DNA of 42,677 nt from Chthoniobacterales bacterium (lineage in GTDB: Bacteria > Verrucomicrobiota > Verrucomicrobiia > Chthoniobacterales > Terrimicrobiaceae), in the NCBI GenBank assembly GCA_014879575.1, contig JACSRU010000138.1, positions 1-42,677 of the forward strand, read 5' to 3'. Position numbers and translations under genes: made by a program. Each line of letters begins with the position of its first letter. Positions within the stretch are counted from its first letter, which is position 1. Shown piece after piece: positions 35,399-42,677 of the stretch. The notes beneath the pieces were generated by a model. That model saw only the letters and a list, made by a program, of their open reading frames with translations, had not been told where the DNA came from and searched no databases.

Positions 35399-37297
35399 AT
35401 GATTACGACTCTCCGCATGCGTATTTCTCCGTTTTCCCTCCTTCTCCAATTCGGGTGTTTGGTTTTTACCGCAAACTTGTTTGCCCAGGCTCCGGCACCG
35501 GCTCCCGCCGCCCCAAAAAATATGGTGGGCAATCCCAGCTTCGAGACAGGGTTTCGCCGGGACAATCTTTGGGATGGCGTGGACTCCACCGGCTCTCTTG
35601 CGATTGAGCGGGGAGCTCTCCCGGTCCTGACGACGAGTGGCGCGATTGCGGATACCAGCATGCCGGCATCGGTCTCGATTGCGGATCTGAACGGCGATGG
35701 GCTTCCAGACATTGCCAGCATGGATGTCCTGGGATACCTGCGCGTCTTTTTTAATGCGGGCTCAAAGACCGAACCGAAATTCACACAGGGCGAGATGGCA
35801 AACATCTTCCTCTCCCGCATCAATCCGGCCACTGATCCCACGCTCCAGGGACTGAATGTGCAAAGGGATGATAACGCCCGGCGGGGCCAGAGAATCCACC
35901 TGGCCGACCTCTCCCGTTCCGGGAAAAAGGATCTCGTCATCGGAAATTACCTCGGGGAAATTCTCCTGATCCCCAATGCCGGTTCAGGAGCCCGACCCGA
36001 CTACCGTCAGCCATCCAGCATGGCCACGGCAATCATCCCCACAACGAAGAACTCCTTGAAAAAATGGGGCAATGTGTTTGCCCCCGCCATTTGGGATTGG
36101 AACAAGGACGGCAAGGAAGATCTCCTGGTGGGAGAAGGTTCCTATTCCGCCAACAGCATTCACCTGCTCCTGAATCAGGGCACGGGGAGCAAACCGACGT
36201 TTGATGAAAATAATCGCAGCGTTCTGGCTTACGGCATGGGGCTCGAACAACTCACCCCCTGCGTCGTTGACTACAATGGGGATGGCCATCCGGATCTTCT
36301 TGTCACCGAGCGGACCGGAAAAGTTGCGATCTACCTGAATCCCGGCAAGGCATGGAAGGCCGGAGAAACCCTGCCCTTCGATTCGTTCCTGACAGTCGGC
36401 GGTGCCAAACCCGCCGCAGCCGGCAAAGATCCGATGGATGCCGCAAAGAACCCCGCAGGCCTTCTCACGGTGGGTGGCATCGCCACGATCGCGGCGGACG
36501 ACATGAATGGCGACGGGCTCTTCGATCTTGTCTTCGGCAAAAGCAATGGAAAGATCGCGATGTCGCTGAACTCCGGAACCAAAACGGAGCCGAAATTTGC
36601 GGCGCCCGTGGAACTCAAGGGGGATGCCGGAACCCCGGCGTTCAACTCTCCCTCCGGCTGGGACTGCAACTTCGGGCTCGATCGCGGGAACTTTTATGGA
36701 TTTTTTTCGGTCGTCAAGGCAGCGGATGACCCGGAGGCCAAGCCGACCGAGGGAACTGCCTGTCTGAAGGCGGGGTATGCTCCCAGTCCGAACAAATTTC
36801 TGCCCGTGCCGACTCAATACAGCCCAGCAGCCAACGCAAATTGGAAGCAGCGGGCATGGTATGAGGAGAACCAGATCAAAATCAACGGCCCGGCCAATTG
36901 CTTCATCCTCAAACAATCCGGACGCGGCCCCCTCAAAAATCGCACCACCTATTCCTTCTCGATGAAAGTCAAAGGAGCCAAAGTCAATGACGCCTCCGTC
37001 GGCATCTTTTACCGTGGCTTCAAAAAATTGAGCGAGGCGAAAATCGAACGGGGCGACAGAAACTCTGCGAAAGTTACAAGAAATGAAGCCGAGGAACGGA
37101 AGATGGAAACCGCAAATTTCACCGCCGGCTCAGGTTGGTCGGACGTCAAAAAAGAATTTTCCGTCAAATTCGACGACAAAGACCTGCAAGATCTGACGCA
37201 TGTTTCCGATTGGTTTCTCTCGGTAGTATTCACCCTGAGTCCTGGACAGGCCGGTGGCGCCCTTTACATTGACGACGTCAAGGTCATCGAAAAATAA
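35399..37297 (+). CDS. Secreted FG-GAP/VCBS repeat protein
   Basis: A 632-residue exported protein with a signal peptide ending about FAQ. It has at least five calcium-binding FG-GAP/VCBS-type repeats, each with a D-x-N-G-D-G or related loop: ADLNGDGLPDIA, ADLSRSGKKDLVIG, WDWNKDGKEDLLVG, VDYNGDGHPDLLV and DDMNGDGLFDLVFG. These probably form a beta-propeller. The C-terminal 200 residues, starting with a second NP/PSGWD-type segment, look like a carbohydrate-binding or jelly-roll domain and end with YIDDVKVIEK. It is likely a surface or extracellular adhesin or carbohydrate-associated protein; no catalytic residues are seen. ATG 35399 is chosen; 35381 and 35417 are also possible starts. It follows smpB by about 50 bp and is convergent with infA. 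Confidence 0.85.
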   Translation: MITTLRMRISPFSLLLQFGCLVFTANLFAQAPAPAPAAPKNMVGNPSFETGFRRDNLWDGVDSTGSLAIERGALPVLTTSGAIADTSMPASVSIADLNGDGLPDIASMDVLGYLRVFFNAGSKTEPKFTQGEMANIFLSRINPATDPTLQGLNVQRDDNARRGQRIHLADLSRSGKKDLVIGNYLGEILLIPNAGSGARPDYRQPSSMATAIIPTTKNSLKKWGNVFAPAIWDWNKDGKEDLLVGEGSYSANSIHLLLNQGTGSKPTFDENNRSVLAYGMGLEQLTPCVVDYNGDGHPDLLVTERTGKVAIYLNPGKAWKAGETLPFDSFLTVGGAKPAAAGKDPMDAAKNPAGLLTVGGIATIAADDMNGDGLFDLVFGKSNGKIAMSLNSGTKTEPKFAAPVELKGDAGTPAFNSPSGWDCNFGLDRGNFYGFFSVVKAADDPEAKPTEGTACLKAGYAPSPNKFLPVPTQYSPAANANWKQRAWYEENQIKINGPANCFILKQSGRGPLKNRTTYSFSMKVKGAKVNDASVGIFYRGFKKLSEAKIERGDRNSAKVTRNEAEERKMETANFTAGSGWSDVKKEFSVKFDDKDLQDLTHVSDWFLSVVFTLSPGQAGGALYIDDVKVIEK

Positions 37298-37353
37298 TCC
37301 GCCTCCCGTGCGGCTCGCGACCGGCGAAGGGATTCCGGCGGACTTCAGGACAT

Positions 37354-37599
37354 TCAGTTTTTTGGGAGCTTGGGTGGAGCCTCCGACTCACGGAAGGTAA
37401 TCCGACCCTTGGTGAGATCATACGGGGAGAGTTCCACCGTCACGCGGTCACCGGGAACGATCCGGATGAAGTTTTTCCGCATCTTTCCCGAGATGTGCGA
37501 GAGCAAGACATGCCCGTTGGGAAGCTTGACCCGGAACATGGTCCCCGGCAGCACATCCACGACGATTCCCTCGCTTGTGACACAGTCATCTTTTGGCAT
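37354..37599 (-). CDS. infA: Translation initiation factor IF-1
   Basis: IF-1 is a small OB-fold protein that blocks the ribosomal A site during initiation. The 81-residue product shows [59 protein letters not shown] in pieces that match the family throughout, with a longer C-terminal tail ([11 protein letters not shown]). ATG 37599 is preferred; a GTG three codons upstream is also possible. It begins 21 bp after the end of the LuxC-like gene on the same strand, so it seems to be the last gene of the LuxE-LuxC unit, an odd place for an essential initiation factor. No ribosome binding site is clear. Confidence 0.95.
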   Translation of the reverse strand: MPKDDCVTSEGIVVDVLPGTMFRVKLPNGHVLLSHISGKMRKNFIRIVPGDRVTVELSPYDLTKGRITFRESEAPPKLPKN

Positions 37600-37620
37600 G
37601 CGCCGCACTTGGTAGCAAAG

Positions 37621-38679
37621 TTACGGATGGAAATCAACCCATCGCACAAGGGAGGCGAGATTTTGCCGGGAGTCCGCATGCCAGGTCATGGGGGTTTCCT
37701 GCATGCGCCCCATCGCGCAAATCCGGGAAAATCCCGCGCCTGCAAATCTCATGGCATTCCCGGGTGTGGCCGGCCAGAGGCCCAAGCCGCCAAAATGCGC
37801 AGCAATTTTTCCCAGGCAATCCGGAAAGCCCGGCGGCAACGGCTTGACGAAGACGAACCGGTGGAGCGGGGAAACGGGAAACTCCTCCGAGTCCTCCAAA
37901 ACCACCGTCCACCCCTCTCCCTTCCAGAGCTTGATGCCTGCGGCCACCACCGCACGAAATTCCCAATCCGCACGGCAATGCGCGACCTCCGCCATCGCGG
38001 CGGTGGAGAGCGGGGCGGCGGGATGGGAAATCTGGAATTTTTCCATTTCTTGGGCGAGGCCCGCCGCGTATTTCCCGACATCCCCGCGCACATAAATGAC
38101 ATGCGGAGACAGGCAGCCCATTTGGTCAAACAGTGACACATCGCGCGCTGCGAGCGGGCAGGACTTCAACTCCGGATCGTCCAGGACAACCCCCAGGCTG
38201 AGCTTGTGGCCGTGGCTCTGAAAGGGAATTCCCGGGGGGCATTGCCCGCGGAGTGCCGCCACGGTGTCGTCGTTGCCGAATACGACCCAGGCATTGGCGC
38301 GCGGGATCCATTCGCCCTCGAGTTGCCGGGAGGTCTCGATCTTCGCGGCCAGGGGAGCCGGAAGCCAATCGAAGAACCTCTCAAACGCTCCCAGTCCGCA
38401 GGCGGGAAGTTTCACCAGATTGTGGGAGCCAAGAAGAAGTCCGCGCAGAAGCGTTTGCAGTGCCGCATGGGGGGTGTTCCCGCTCAGGATGTGCAGAATG
38501 ACCTCCGGAGCAATGGCCATCGAAAGGTGGCTCCCATACAACTGGAATCCATCGAGGATTTCCTCATGCCCGAGCTCCAACCTCACACACTCGAGCAAAT
38601 CCCGCGCGGTGGGCGGGTGGAGTTCGGGAAAATGCGAAGCCGCCCGGGCAAGCCCCTCCGCGCGCTCGGCGGTTTTCAT
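37621..38679 (-). CDS. LuxC-like acyl-CoA/acyl-protein reductase
   Basis: A 352-residue aldehyde-dehydrogenase-fold protein of the LuxC family, which reduces an acyl thioester to an aldehyde with NADPH. Visible elements are a SGNTPHAALQTLLRGLLLGSHNLVKLP block that resembles the family nucleotide-binding region, FGNDDTVAALR, QSHGHKLSLGVV, and a candidate catalytic cysteine in FDQMGCLSPHVIYV (about Cys189). It starts at ATG 38679, overlapping the stop of the LuxE-like gene as ATGA, so they are translationally coupled. Its partner and the absence of luxA, luxB and luxD suggest aldehyde or fatty alcohol production rather than light. The frame extends ten codons upstream, but this is not needed. 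Confidence 0.83.
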   Translation of the reverse strand: MKTAERAEGLARAASHFPELHPPTARDLLECVRLELGHEEILDGFQLYGSHLSMAIAPEVILHILSGNTPHAALQTLLRGLLLGSHNLVKLPACGLGAFERFFDWLPAPLAAKIETSRQLEGEWIPRANAWVVFGNDDTVAALRGQCPPGIPFQSHGHKLSLGVVLDDPELKSCPLAARDVSLFDQMGCLSPHVIYVRGDVGKYAAGLAQEMEKFQISHPAAPLSTAAMAEVAHCRADWEFRAVVAAGIKLWKGEGWTVVLEDSEEFPVSPLHRFVFVKPLPPGFPDCLGKIAAHFGGLGLWPATPGNAMRFAGAGFSRICAMGRMQETPMTWHADSRQNLASLVRWVDFHP

Positions 38680-39671
38680 GTGAGCAATTCCTCCGCCAGG
38701 AGCGAACACCCGCGCGGAAGGGCGGCGGGATCCCGACCGATCAACTCGAAGTCCTCCCCTCTCCGGATCGCCAAATCCCGGGTTTGAATCGCACAGACGG
38801 AGCCGAGGTTTGCTACGTCAAACAGCCGGAGAATCCCGCTCTCCCCCTCATTCACCTCCCTGCCGGTAGAGGGATCAACGACCAATCCCCTTGCCCAAGG
38901 GGGCGAAAGGTGCGGGCGACCAACCCCCCTGGTATAAAACTGGGAGCTCAACTCGGTCATCCCGTATTCGTTCCACACAAACTCGGGCGGGAGTCCCAGC
39001 CGCTCCTGGAACTGCCGGTAGAGTTCCGCCTTCGGCAACTCCCGCCGTGCGCCCTTGTATCCGCCGGTCTCGACGGCCAGACTCCCCTCGGGAAGGACCA
39101 GGCTCCGGTCTCCCATCCAGGTGAAAAAATCGAGAAAGGCAAGCGCGGTCCCGAAGAGGACCACCCGGGGACTTGCCGCGAGTTCCAAAAAAAGTTCTTC
39201 GCGCCTGTTGAAAAAAAACCGATCCCGCAGACCCAACCATGCGGCCATCTGGCTGAGTGAGGAATGCGGTGCCTCACGCGCGTGAGGAATGATTGCCAGG
39301 AGGGATCCCGCTGGAAGACCAGCCAGAATCCACCCCCGCGTCGCGGCCTGCAAATACAGGGCGAGCGAACAAAAATGGTGCCGACCGGGGCGCCCGCCGG
39401 TTGTTCCGCTTGTCTCAAATGTCCGGATCGTCTGCCCGGCGGGAAACGACCGGATGTCGGCCGTCTTGAAGGCCGATACCGGGACGGCCGGAATATCCTG
39501 CCATCGGTCGGGCTCGGGGAACCCCGCGCAAAAGGCTCTGTAAACCGGATTGTTCTCCCGCTGAAAGCGATGAACCCTCAGCATCCAGTCCCCAAATCCC
39601 GGGCCACCGGACGCCATCCATTGGCCGATCTCCGCTTCCATGGCGGCGTAATGATTGCTTAATGGCGGCAT
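38676..39671 (-). CDS. LuxE-like acyl-protein synthetase
   Basis: A 331-residue ATP-dependent acyl-activating enzyme similar to LuxE, which forms an acyl-adenylate and passes the acyl group to its own cysteine and on to LuxC. The ATP loop FETSGTTGGRPGRH (85-98) is the adenylation motif; ETGGYKG and WNEYGMTELSSQFY are the other adenylation motifs. A cysteine near the C-terminus, in PRGCSLLAEEL (Cys322), sits where the acylated cysteine of LuxE lies. It is upstream of and coupled to the LuxC-like gene and divergent from the TPR gene. Phenylacetate-CoA-ligase-like enzymes are a less likely alternative because of the C-terminal cysteine and the LuxC partner. Confidence 0.83.
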   Translation of the reverse strand: MPPLSNHYAAMEAEIGQWMASGGPGFGDWMLRVHRFQRENNPVYRAFCAGFPEPDRWQDIPAVPVSAFKTADIRSFPAGQTIRTFETSGTTGGRPGRHHFCSLALYLQAATRGWILAGLPAGSLLAIIPHAREAPHSSLSQMAAWLGLRDRFFFNRREELFLELAASPRVVLFGTALAFLDFFTWMGDRSLVLPEGSLAVETGGYKGARRELPKAELYRQFQERLGLPPEFVWNEYGMTELSSQFYTRGVGRPHLSPPWARGLVVDPSTGREVNEGESGILRLFDVANLGSVCAIQTRDLAIRRGEDFELIGRDPAALPRGCSLLAEELLT

Positions 39672-39695
39672 GTGAAAGCTCCCTTCCCTCGGAAA

Positions 39696-39723
39696 TTGTC
39701 ACAAAAGGTCTTTGTCGGATAAA
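39696..39723 (+). promoter_or_regulatory. Candidate promoter of the TPR gene
   Basis: TTGTCA (39696-39701), a 16-bp spacer and GATAAA (39718-39723), 27 bp before GTG 39751. It overlaps the TTG at 39712 that opens the frame, which argues that the true start is further downstream. Confidence 0.38.
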
Positions 39724-39750
39724 GCCGAAAGTGGTTTTCTCCTCCTTGAC

Positions 39751-42585
39751 GTGAAATCCCCCGCGCTCATTTCCCGGCTCTGGATGGTCCTCTTGATGGC
39801 CTGTGGGTGCGCGATGCAGGCTGCCACTCCCACGGAAGGGTTGACCGCACAGGAATCCCTCGATGCGGCCGGACGATTTTATCTCGAGGGAAAATACGAC
39901 GAGGCGGCGGATTTGTATGCAAAGTTCCTGGGGGATTTCGGCCAGTCCCAGGAGGCGGCGGAAGCCATCCGGAGAATGCGCTACCGCCATGCCATGTGCC
40001 AGATCCACAGGAAGAAATTTGGGGAGGCCATCGAACCTATCGCGGCGGCCCTCGCCCAACAACCGCCCCTCCAAACCTCGGAAATCCAGGAACTCCAGTT
40101 CTGGCTGGGGGTCGCCCATCTCGAGGACAAGAATTATCCGGAAGCCCGCAGGGCCCTCGAAAAATTTTTGGCGCTCTTCCCGGCGGGCGCCGAAAAAAAT
40201 CCTGCCAGCCTCCGCCAATCCCCGTCGGCGATGAAGATCCCCGAGGCCAAAATCCTGATCGGTTCCTCCTGGCTTCTCGAGGAAAAGCTCAAGGAGGCCG
40301 CCGCGTATCTTGAGGGCATCAAGGCCGGCATGATTCCCGAGAATCGCTCGCGGGCGGTCATCCTGCATCTCCATGCGCTCCTGGAGGACAACCAGAACGA
40401 GGCGGCCATGAAGGTCATCGGGGAGGAATTTCCCCATTGGGAGGATCTCGTCCAGCTCATCACCTTCCAGGGGCTGACGTTGGAACTCGGGAACCGATGG
40501 CTTGAGGCGGGAGAATCCCGGAAGGCCATTCAATGCCTCCAGCGGGTGTGGGAATCAGACCGCCTGCTCAAGCACCAGCAGGCGCGCCTCGAAGATCTCC
40601 AGAGCCGGCTGCAGGCGGCGGAAGCCGACTCGAAAAGCGACCCTTACACGAAGTTCCTGCTCACCCAATTGATCCGGAAAGTGACCCGGGAAATCGAAAA
40701 CTTCCAGAAAATCGAGGCCTTCGATGCCGCCCTGCGCCTGCGCCTGGCGACCGCCTACCAGACGATGGGACGCTACCGGGAATCCGCCCTGATTCTCGAG
40801 GACATGCTCGCCAGAATGCCTCCCGGAAAAATCGTCGAACAGGCCTCTGTCAATCTCGTGCAGGCCTGGTTCGAAATCGAACGCTGGCCGAAGGTCCTCG
40901 AGGCCTCGCAGGCATTTGCCGCCAAGTTTCCCGAGTCCCCAAGCCTTCCCCTGGTCGAATATCTTGCCGGCGTCGCCGCCCAAAAGGACCGGAACTTCGA
41001 CGAGGCCATCGCCCACTTTGATCGGATCCAGGCCGGGGATTCGGATTTCGCTCCCCGGGCCCACTTCATGAAGGGATTCACCCTTCTGCTCGACGAAAAA
41101 AACAGGGAGGCCATCACGACGTTTGAAAAATTCCAAAAAAAATATCCCGACCACGAGATGGCTGAGGATTCCGCCTACTGGCGCGGCATGGGCTACTCGC
41201 TCGACAGGCAATTTGAAAAGTCGCGGCGCGCGATGGACGACTACCTGCGGAAATTTCGGGGCGGCCGATACGCGGGAAGCGCGACATTCCGGAAGGCCTA
41301 TTGCGCCCAGCAACTCGAGGATTATGAGACGAGCATCAAGGAACTCCGGTCCTTCCTGCGGACATTCCCCCGGCACGAGGAGGACAGCGCGGCCCGCATT
41401 TTGCTTGGGGATGCCCTGATGAATGAGGGGCGCATGGAGGACGGAATCGCCGCCTTCAAGGACATCCCGAAGTCGGACACCAAATTCCACGAGGAGGGAG
41501 TCTTCAAAACCGGCAAGGCTCTCAAGCTCATGGAAAAATACGACCGCTACCTCGGGCTCATGCAGGACTTCCAAAAGGAAAACCCGCGCAGCCCCCGCGT
41601 GGCGGAGGCGATCTACAACATCGGCTGGACGCACCGGCAAAACATGCGGCCGGACAAAGCGCGAGAGGTTTACTGGGATGCCATCAAAAAATACGGCGAC
41701 GATCCCACGATTCGCTCCGTGGAGGACCTTTTCCCCGCCCTCGCGAAACTTTACAAGGGAGACCCGGACGCCCGCCACTATTTGTCCCTCCTGCAGGATT
41801 TGAAAAAGGAAGCGGAGCAGGCCAAAAAGGAGACCCTCGTCATGCGCACGCTCTGGGCCCAGGCGGCGGCCCTGCAGAAAAATGATCCCGACACCGCCCG
41901 CAATCTCCTCCTTGCCGCCGCCCGTTTTGCCAATGTGCAGACGACGAATCCCCTCCTCCTGGCGGACTTCGCCGCCGCCTGCGCCGGATCGGGAAGACCC
42001 GCCGAGGCAACGGCTCTTTACCGGGATCTCGTCAAGTGGAACCCACGGGCACCACAAAAGGACCGCGCGCTCGCCGCCCTCGGCTTTATCGAGATGGAAC
42101 AGGGGAACTCCCAGGCCGCCATGAAATGGTTCGAACGCTTCAAAAAGGAATCCCAACCCTCCCTGGAGACCGGTCGCGTCTTTCTGGCCATGGCGGCCCT
42201 CCAGGAAAAGTCCGGGAAAAATGCCGAGGCCCGCAAGTCGCTTGAGGCCGTTCTTTCCTGCGAATTGTCCACGGGAAGCCAGAAGGCGGAAGCCCTCTTC
42301 CGGATCGGGCAGATCCACATGGCTGAGGGCAATCCCAAACTCGCCATCCCATATTTTCAGCGCATCTACGTCATGCACGGACGCTGGCACGATTGGGTGG
42401 CGCGCGCGTATGTCCGAAGCGGCGAGGCTTTTGAAAAACTTCACGACACTTCGAGTGCCCGCAGAACGTATCAGGAACTTGTCGAGAATGAGAGCCTTTC
42501 CGGAATGCCAGAGACAGGAACGGCCAAAAAACGGCTGGAGGCATTGGGTGGTCCCCTCCCTCCCCAACCCCCTGCGCAAGGATGA
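39751..42585 (+). CDS. Large secreted TPR protein
   Basis: A 944-residue exported protein. From GTG 39751 the N-terminus is MKSPALISRLWMVLLMACGCAMQA, a good signal peptide, followed by TPR repeats along the whole length (for example AGRFYLEGKYDEAADLYAKFL, FWLGVAHLEDKNYPEARRALEKFL, AYWRGMGYSLDRQFEKSRRAMDDYL, AALGFIEMEQGNSQAAMKWFERFKKE). The repeats recall the periplasmic YbgF/BamD-like proteins that organise the envelope, but the length is far greater. The frame also opens at a TTG at 39712. No ribosome binding site is clear. It ends in an ATGA overlap with another secreted protein, so the two are coupled. Confidence 0.85.
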   Translation: MKSPALISRLWMVLLMACGCAMQAATPTEGLTAQESLDAAGRFYLEGKYDEAADLYAKFLGDFGQSQEAAEAIRRMRYRHAMCQIHRKKFGEAIEPIAAALAQQPPLQTSEIQELQFWLGVAHLEDKNYPEARRALEKFLALFPAGAEKNPASLRQSPSAMKIPEAKILIGSSWLLEEKLKEAAAYLEGIKAGMIPENRSRAVILHLHALLEDNQNEAAMKVIGEEFPHWEDLVQLITFQGLTLELGNRWLEAGESRKAIQCLQRVWESDRLLKHQQARLEDLQSRLQAAEADSKSDPYTKFLLTQLIRKVTREIENFQKIEAFDAALRLRLATAYQTMGRYRESALILEDMLARMPPGKIVEQASVNLVQAWFEIERWPKVLEASQAFAAKFPESPSLPLVEYLAGVAAQKDRNFDEAIAHFDRIQAGDSDFAPRAHFMKGFTLLLDEKNREAITTFEKFQKKYPDHEMAEDSAYWRGMGYSLDRQFEKSRRAMDDYLRKFRGGRYAGSATFRKAYCAQQLEDYETSIKELRSFLRTFPRHEEDSAARILLGDALMNEGRMEDGIAAFKDIPKSDTKFHEEGVFKTGKALKLMEKYDRYLGLMQDFQKENPRSPRVAEAIYNIGWTHRQNMRPDKAREVYWDAIKKYGDDPTIRSVEDLFPALAKLYKGDPDARHYLSLLQDLKKEAEQAKKETLVMRTLWAQAAALQKNDPDTARNLLLAAARFANVQTTNPLLLADFAAACAGSGRPAEATALYRDLVKWNPRAPQKDRALAALGFIEMEQGNSQAAMKWFERFKKESQPSLETGRVFLAMAALQEKSGKNAEARKSLEAVLSCELSTGSQKAEALFRIGQIHMAEGNPKLAIPYFQRIYVMHGRWHDWVARAYVRSGEAFEKLHDTSSARRTYQELVENESLSGMPETGTAKKRLEALGGPLPPQPPAQG

Positions 42586-42677
42586 AATGTTTCCTCGCAT
42601 TGCTGGCTCTCACGCTCTCCGCGCAGGCGGAGGATGTGATCTTCCTGCGCGATGGCGGGAAGCGCGTGGGCCAACTC
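42582..42677 (+). CDS. N-terminus of a secreted protein coupled to the TPR gene (partial)
   Basis: ATG 42582 overlaps the TPR gene stop as ATGA, preceded by AAGG. The 32 residues in the window show a signal peptide (MKCFLALLALTLSAQA) and EDVIFLRDGGKRVGQL. It runs off the right edge. No family can be given, but the export signal and coupling to a secreted TPR protein imply a shared envelope function. Confidence 0.7.
   Translation, partial: MKCFLALLALTLSAQAEDVIFLRDGGKRVGQL

Noticed and set aside
37298-37342. A possible terminator between the FG-GAP gene and infA (TCCGCC/GGCGGA)
   Set aside because: The 6-bp stem encloses over 30 bases and no proper T-run follows directly, so it is too weak to list.

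Overview
The window looks like a chromosome segment of a Gram-negative, LPS-bearing bacterium with fairly high GC. The best guess is a member of the Verrucomicrobiota/PVC group. Support for a Gram-negative cell is direct (lpxK, a heptosyltransferase-like GT9, many signal peptides, an HlyD adaptor). The phylum is an inference from gene style (a very short omega subunit, PIN-PhoH, secreted FG-GAP and TPR proteins, interspersed GGACCAG-type repeats) and was not tested by any search. Coding density is high, with many 1-4 base ATGA overlaps. No tRNA, rRNA, CRISPR array or intact insertion sequence is visible.

Layout. 1-213: tail of an unidentified ORF (possibly a transposase) and a 15-bp tandem repeat. 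214-3822 (minus): lpxK and thrB overlapping by ATGA, and a PIN-PhoH ATPase. 3823-4531: a gene-poor gap holding a cluster of small palindromic repeats. 4532-7545 (plus): ABC exporter and HlyD adaptor. 7579-9690 (minus): glycogen debranching enzyme. 9784-11596 (plus): GT9 glycosyltransferase, a small membrane protein and a YceI protein. 11662-12402 (minus): gpmA, divergent from two adjacent exonuclease/endonuclease/phosphatase-fold genes (12468-13997) that end at a strong terminator. 14243-16960 (plus): PhoB/PhoR-type two-component system and a secreted, internally duplicated helical protein, again closed by a strong terminator. 17015-19678 (minus): bioF, pdxJ and a polyprenyl-phosphate-sugar-synthase-like GT2. 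19703-23071 (plus): two large GT-C-like membrane proteins, the first resembling Agl23. 23041-34451 (minus): one long translation/transcription cluster, rplA-rplJ-rplL-rpoB-rpoC-rpsB-tsf. 34654-37297 (plus): rpoZ, smpB and a secreted FG-GAP protein, diverging from rplA. 37354-39671 (minus): a LuxE-like acyl-protein synthetase, a LuxC-like acyl reductase and infA in one apparent transcription unit. 39751-42677 (plus): a 944-residue secreted TPR protein and the start of a coupled secreted protein.

How the parts work together. The rplA-to-tsf cluster places the RNA polymerase beta and beta' subunits, three large-subunit ribosomal proteins, S2 and EF-Ts under what look like two promoters (upstream of rplA and upstream of rpoB), with omega driven divergently from the same intergenic region. 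The usual partners (rplK, nusG and secE before rplA; rpsL, rpsG, fusA and tuf after rpoC) are absent. The GT2 and Agl23-like pair suggests lipid-linked sugar made in the cytoplasm and used by membrane-embedded GT-C enzymes to decorate an extracytoplasmic substrate. The LuxE/LuxC pair, without luciferase genes, suggests ATP-dependent capture of a fatty acid followed by reduction to an aldehyde. I see no clear single undescribed multi-gene system. The most promising leads are the luxE-luxC-infA unit, the Agl23-like glycosylation locus, the structured intergenic regions of the ribosomal/RNA polymerase operon, and the palindromic repeat cluster.
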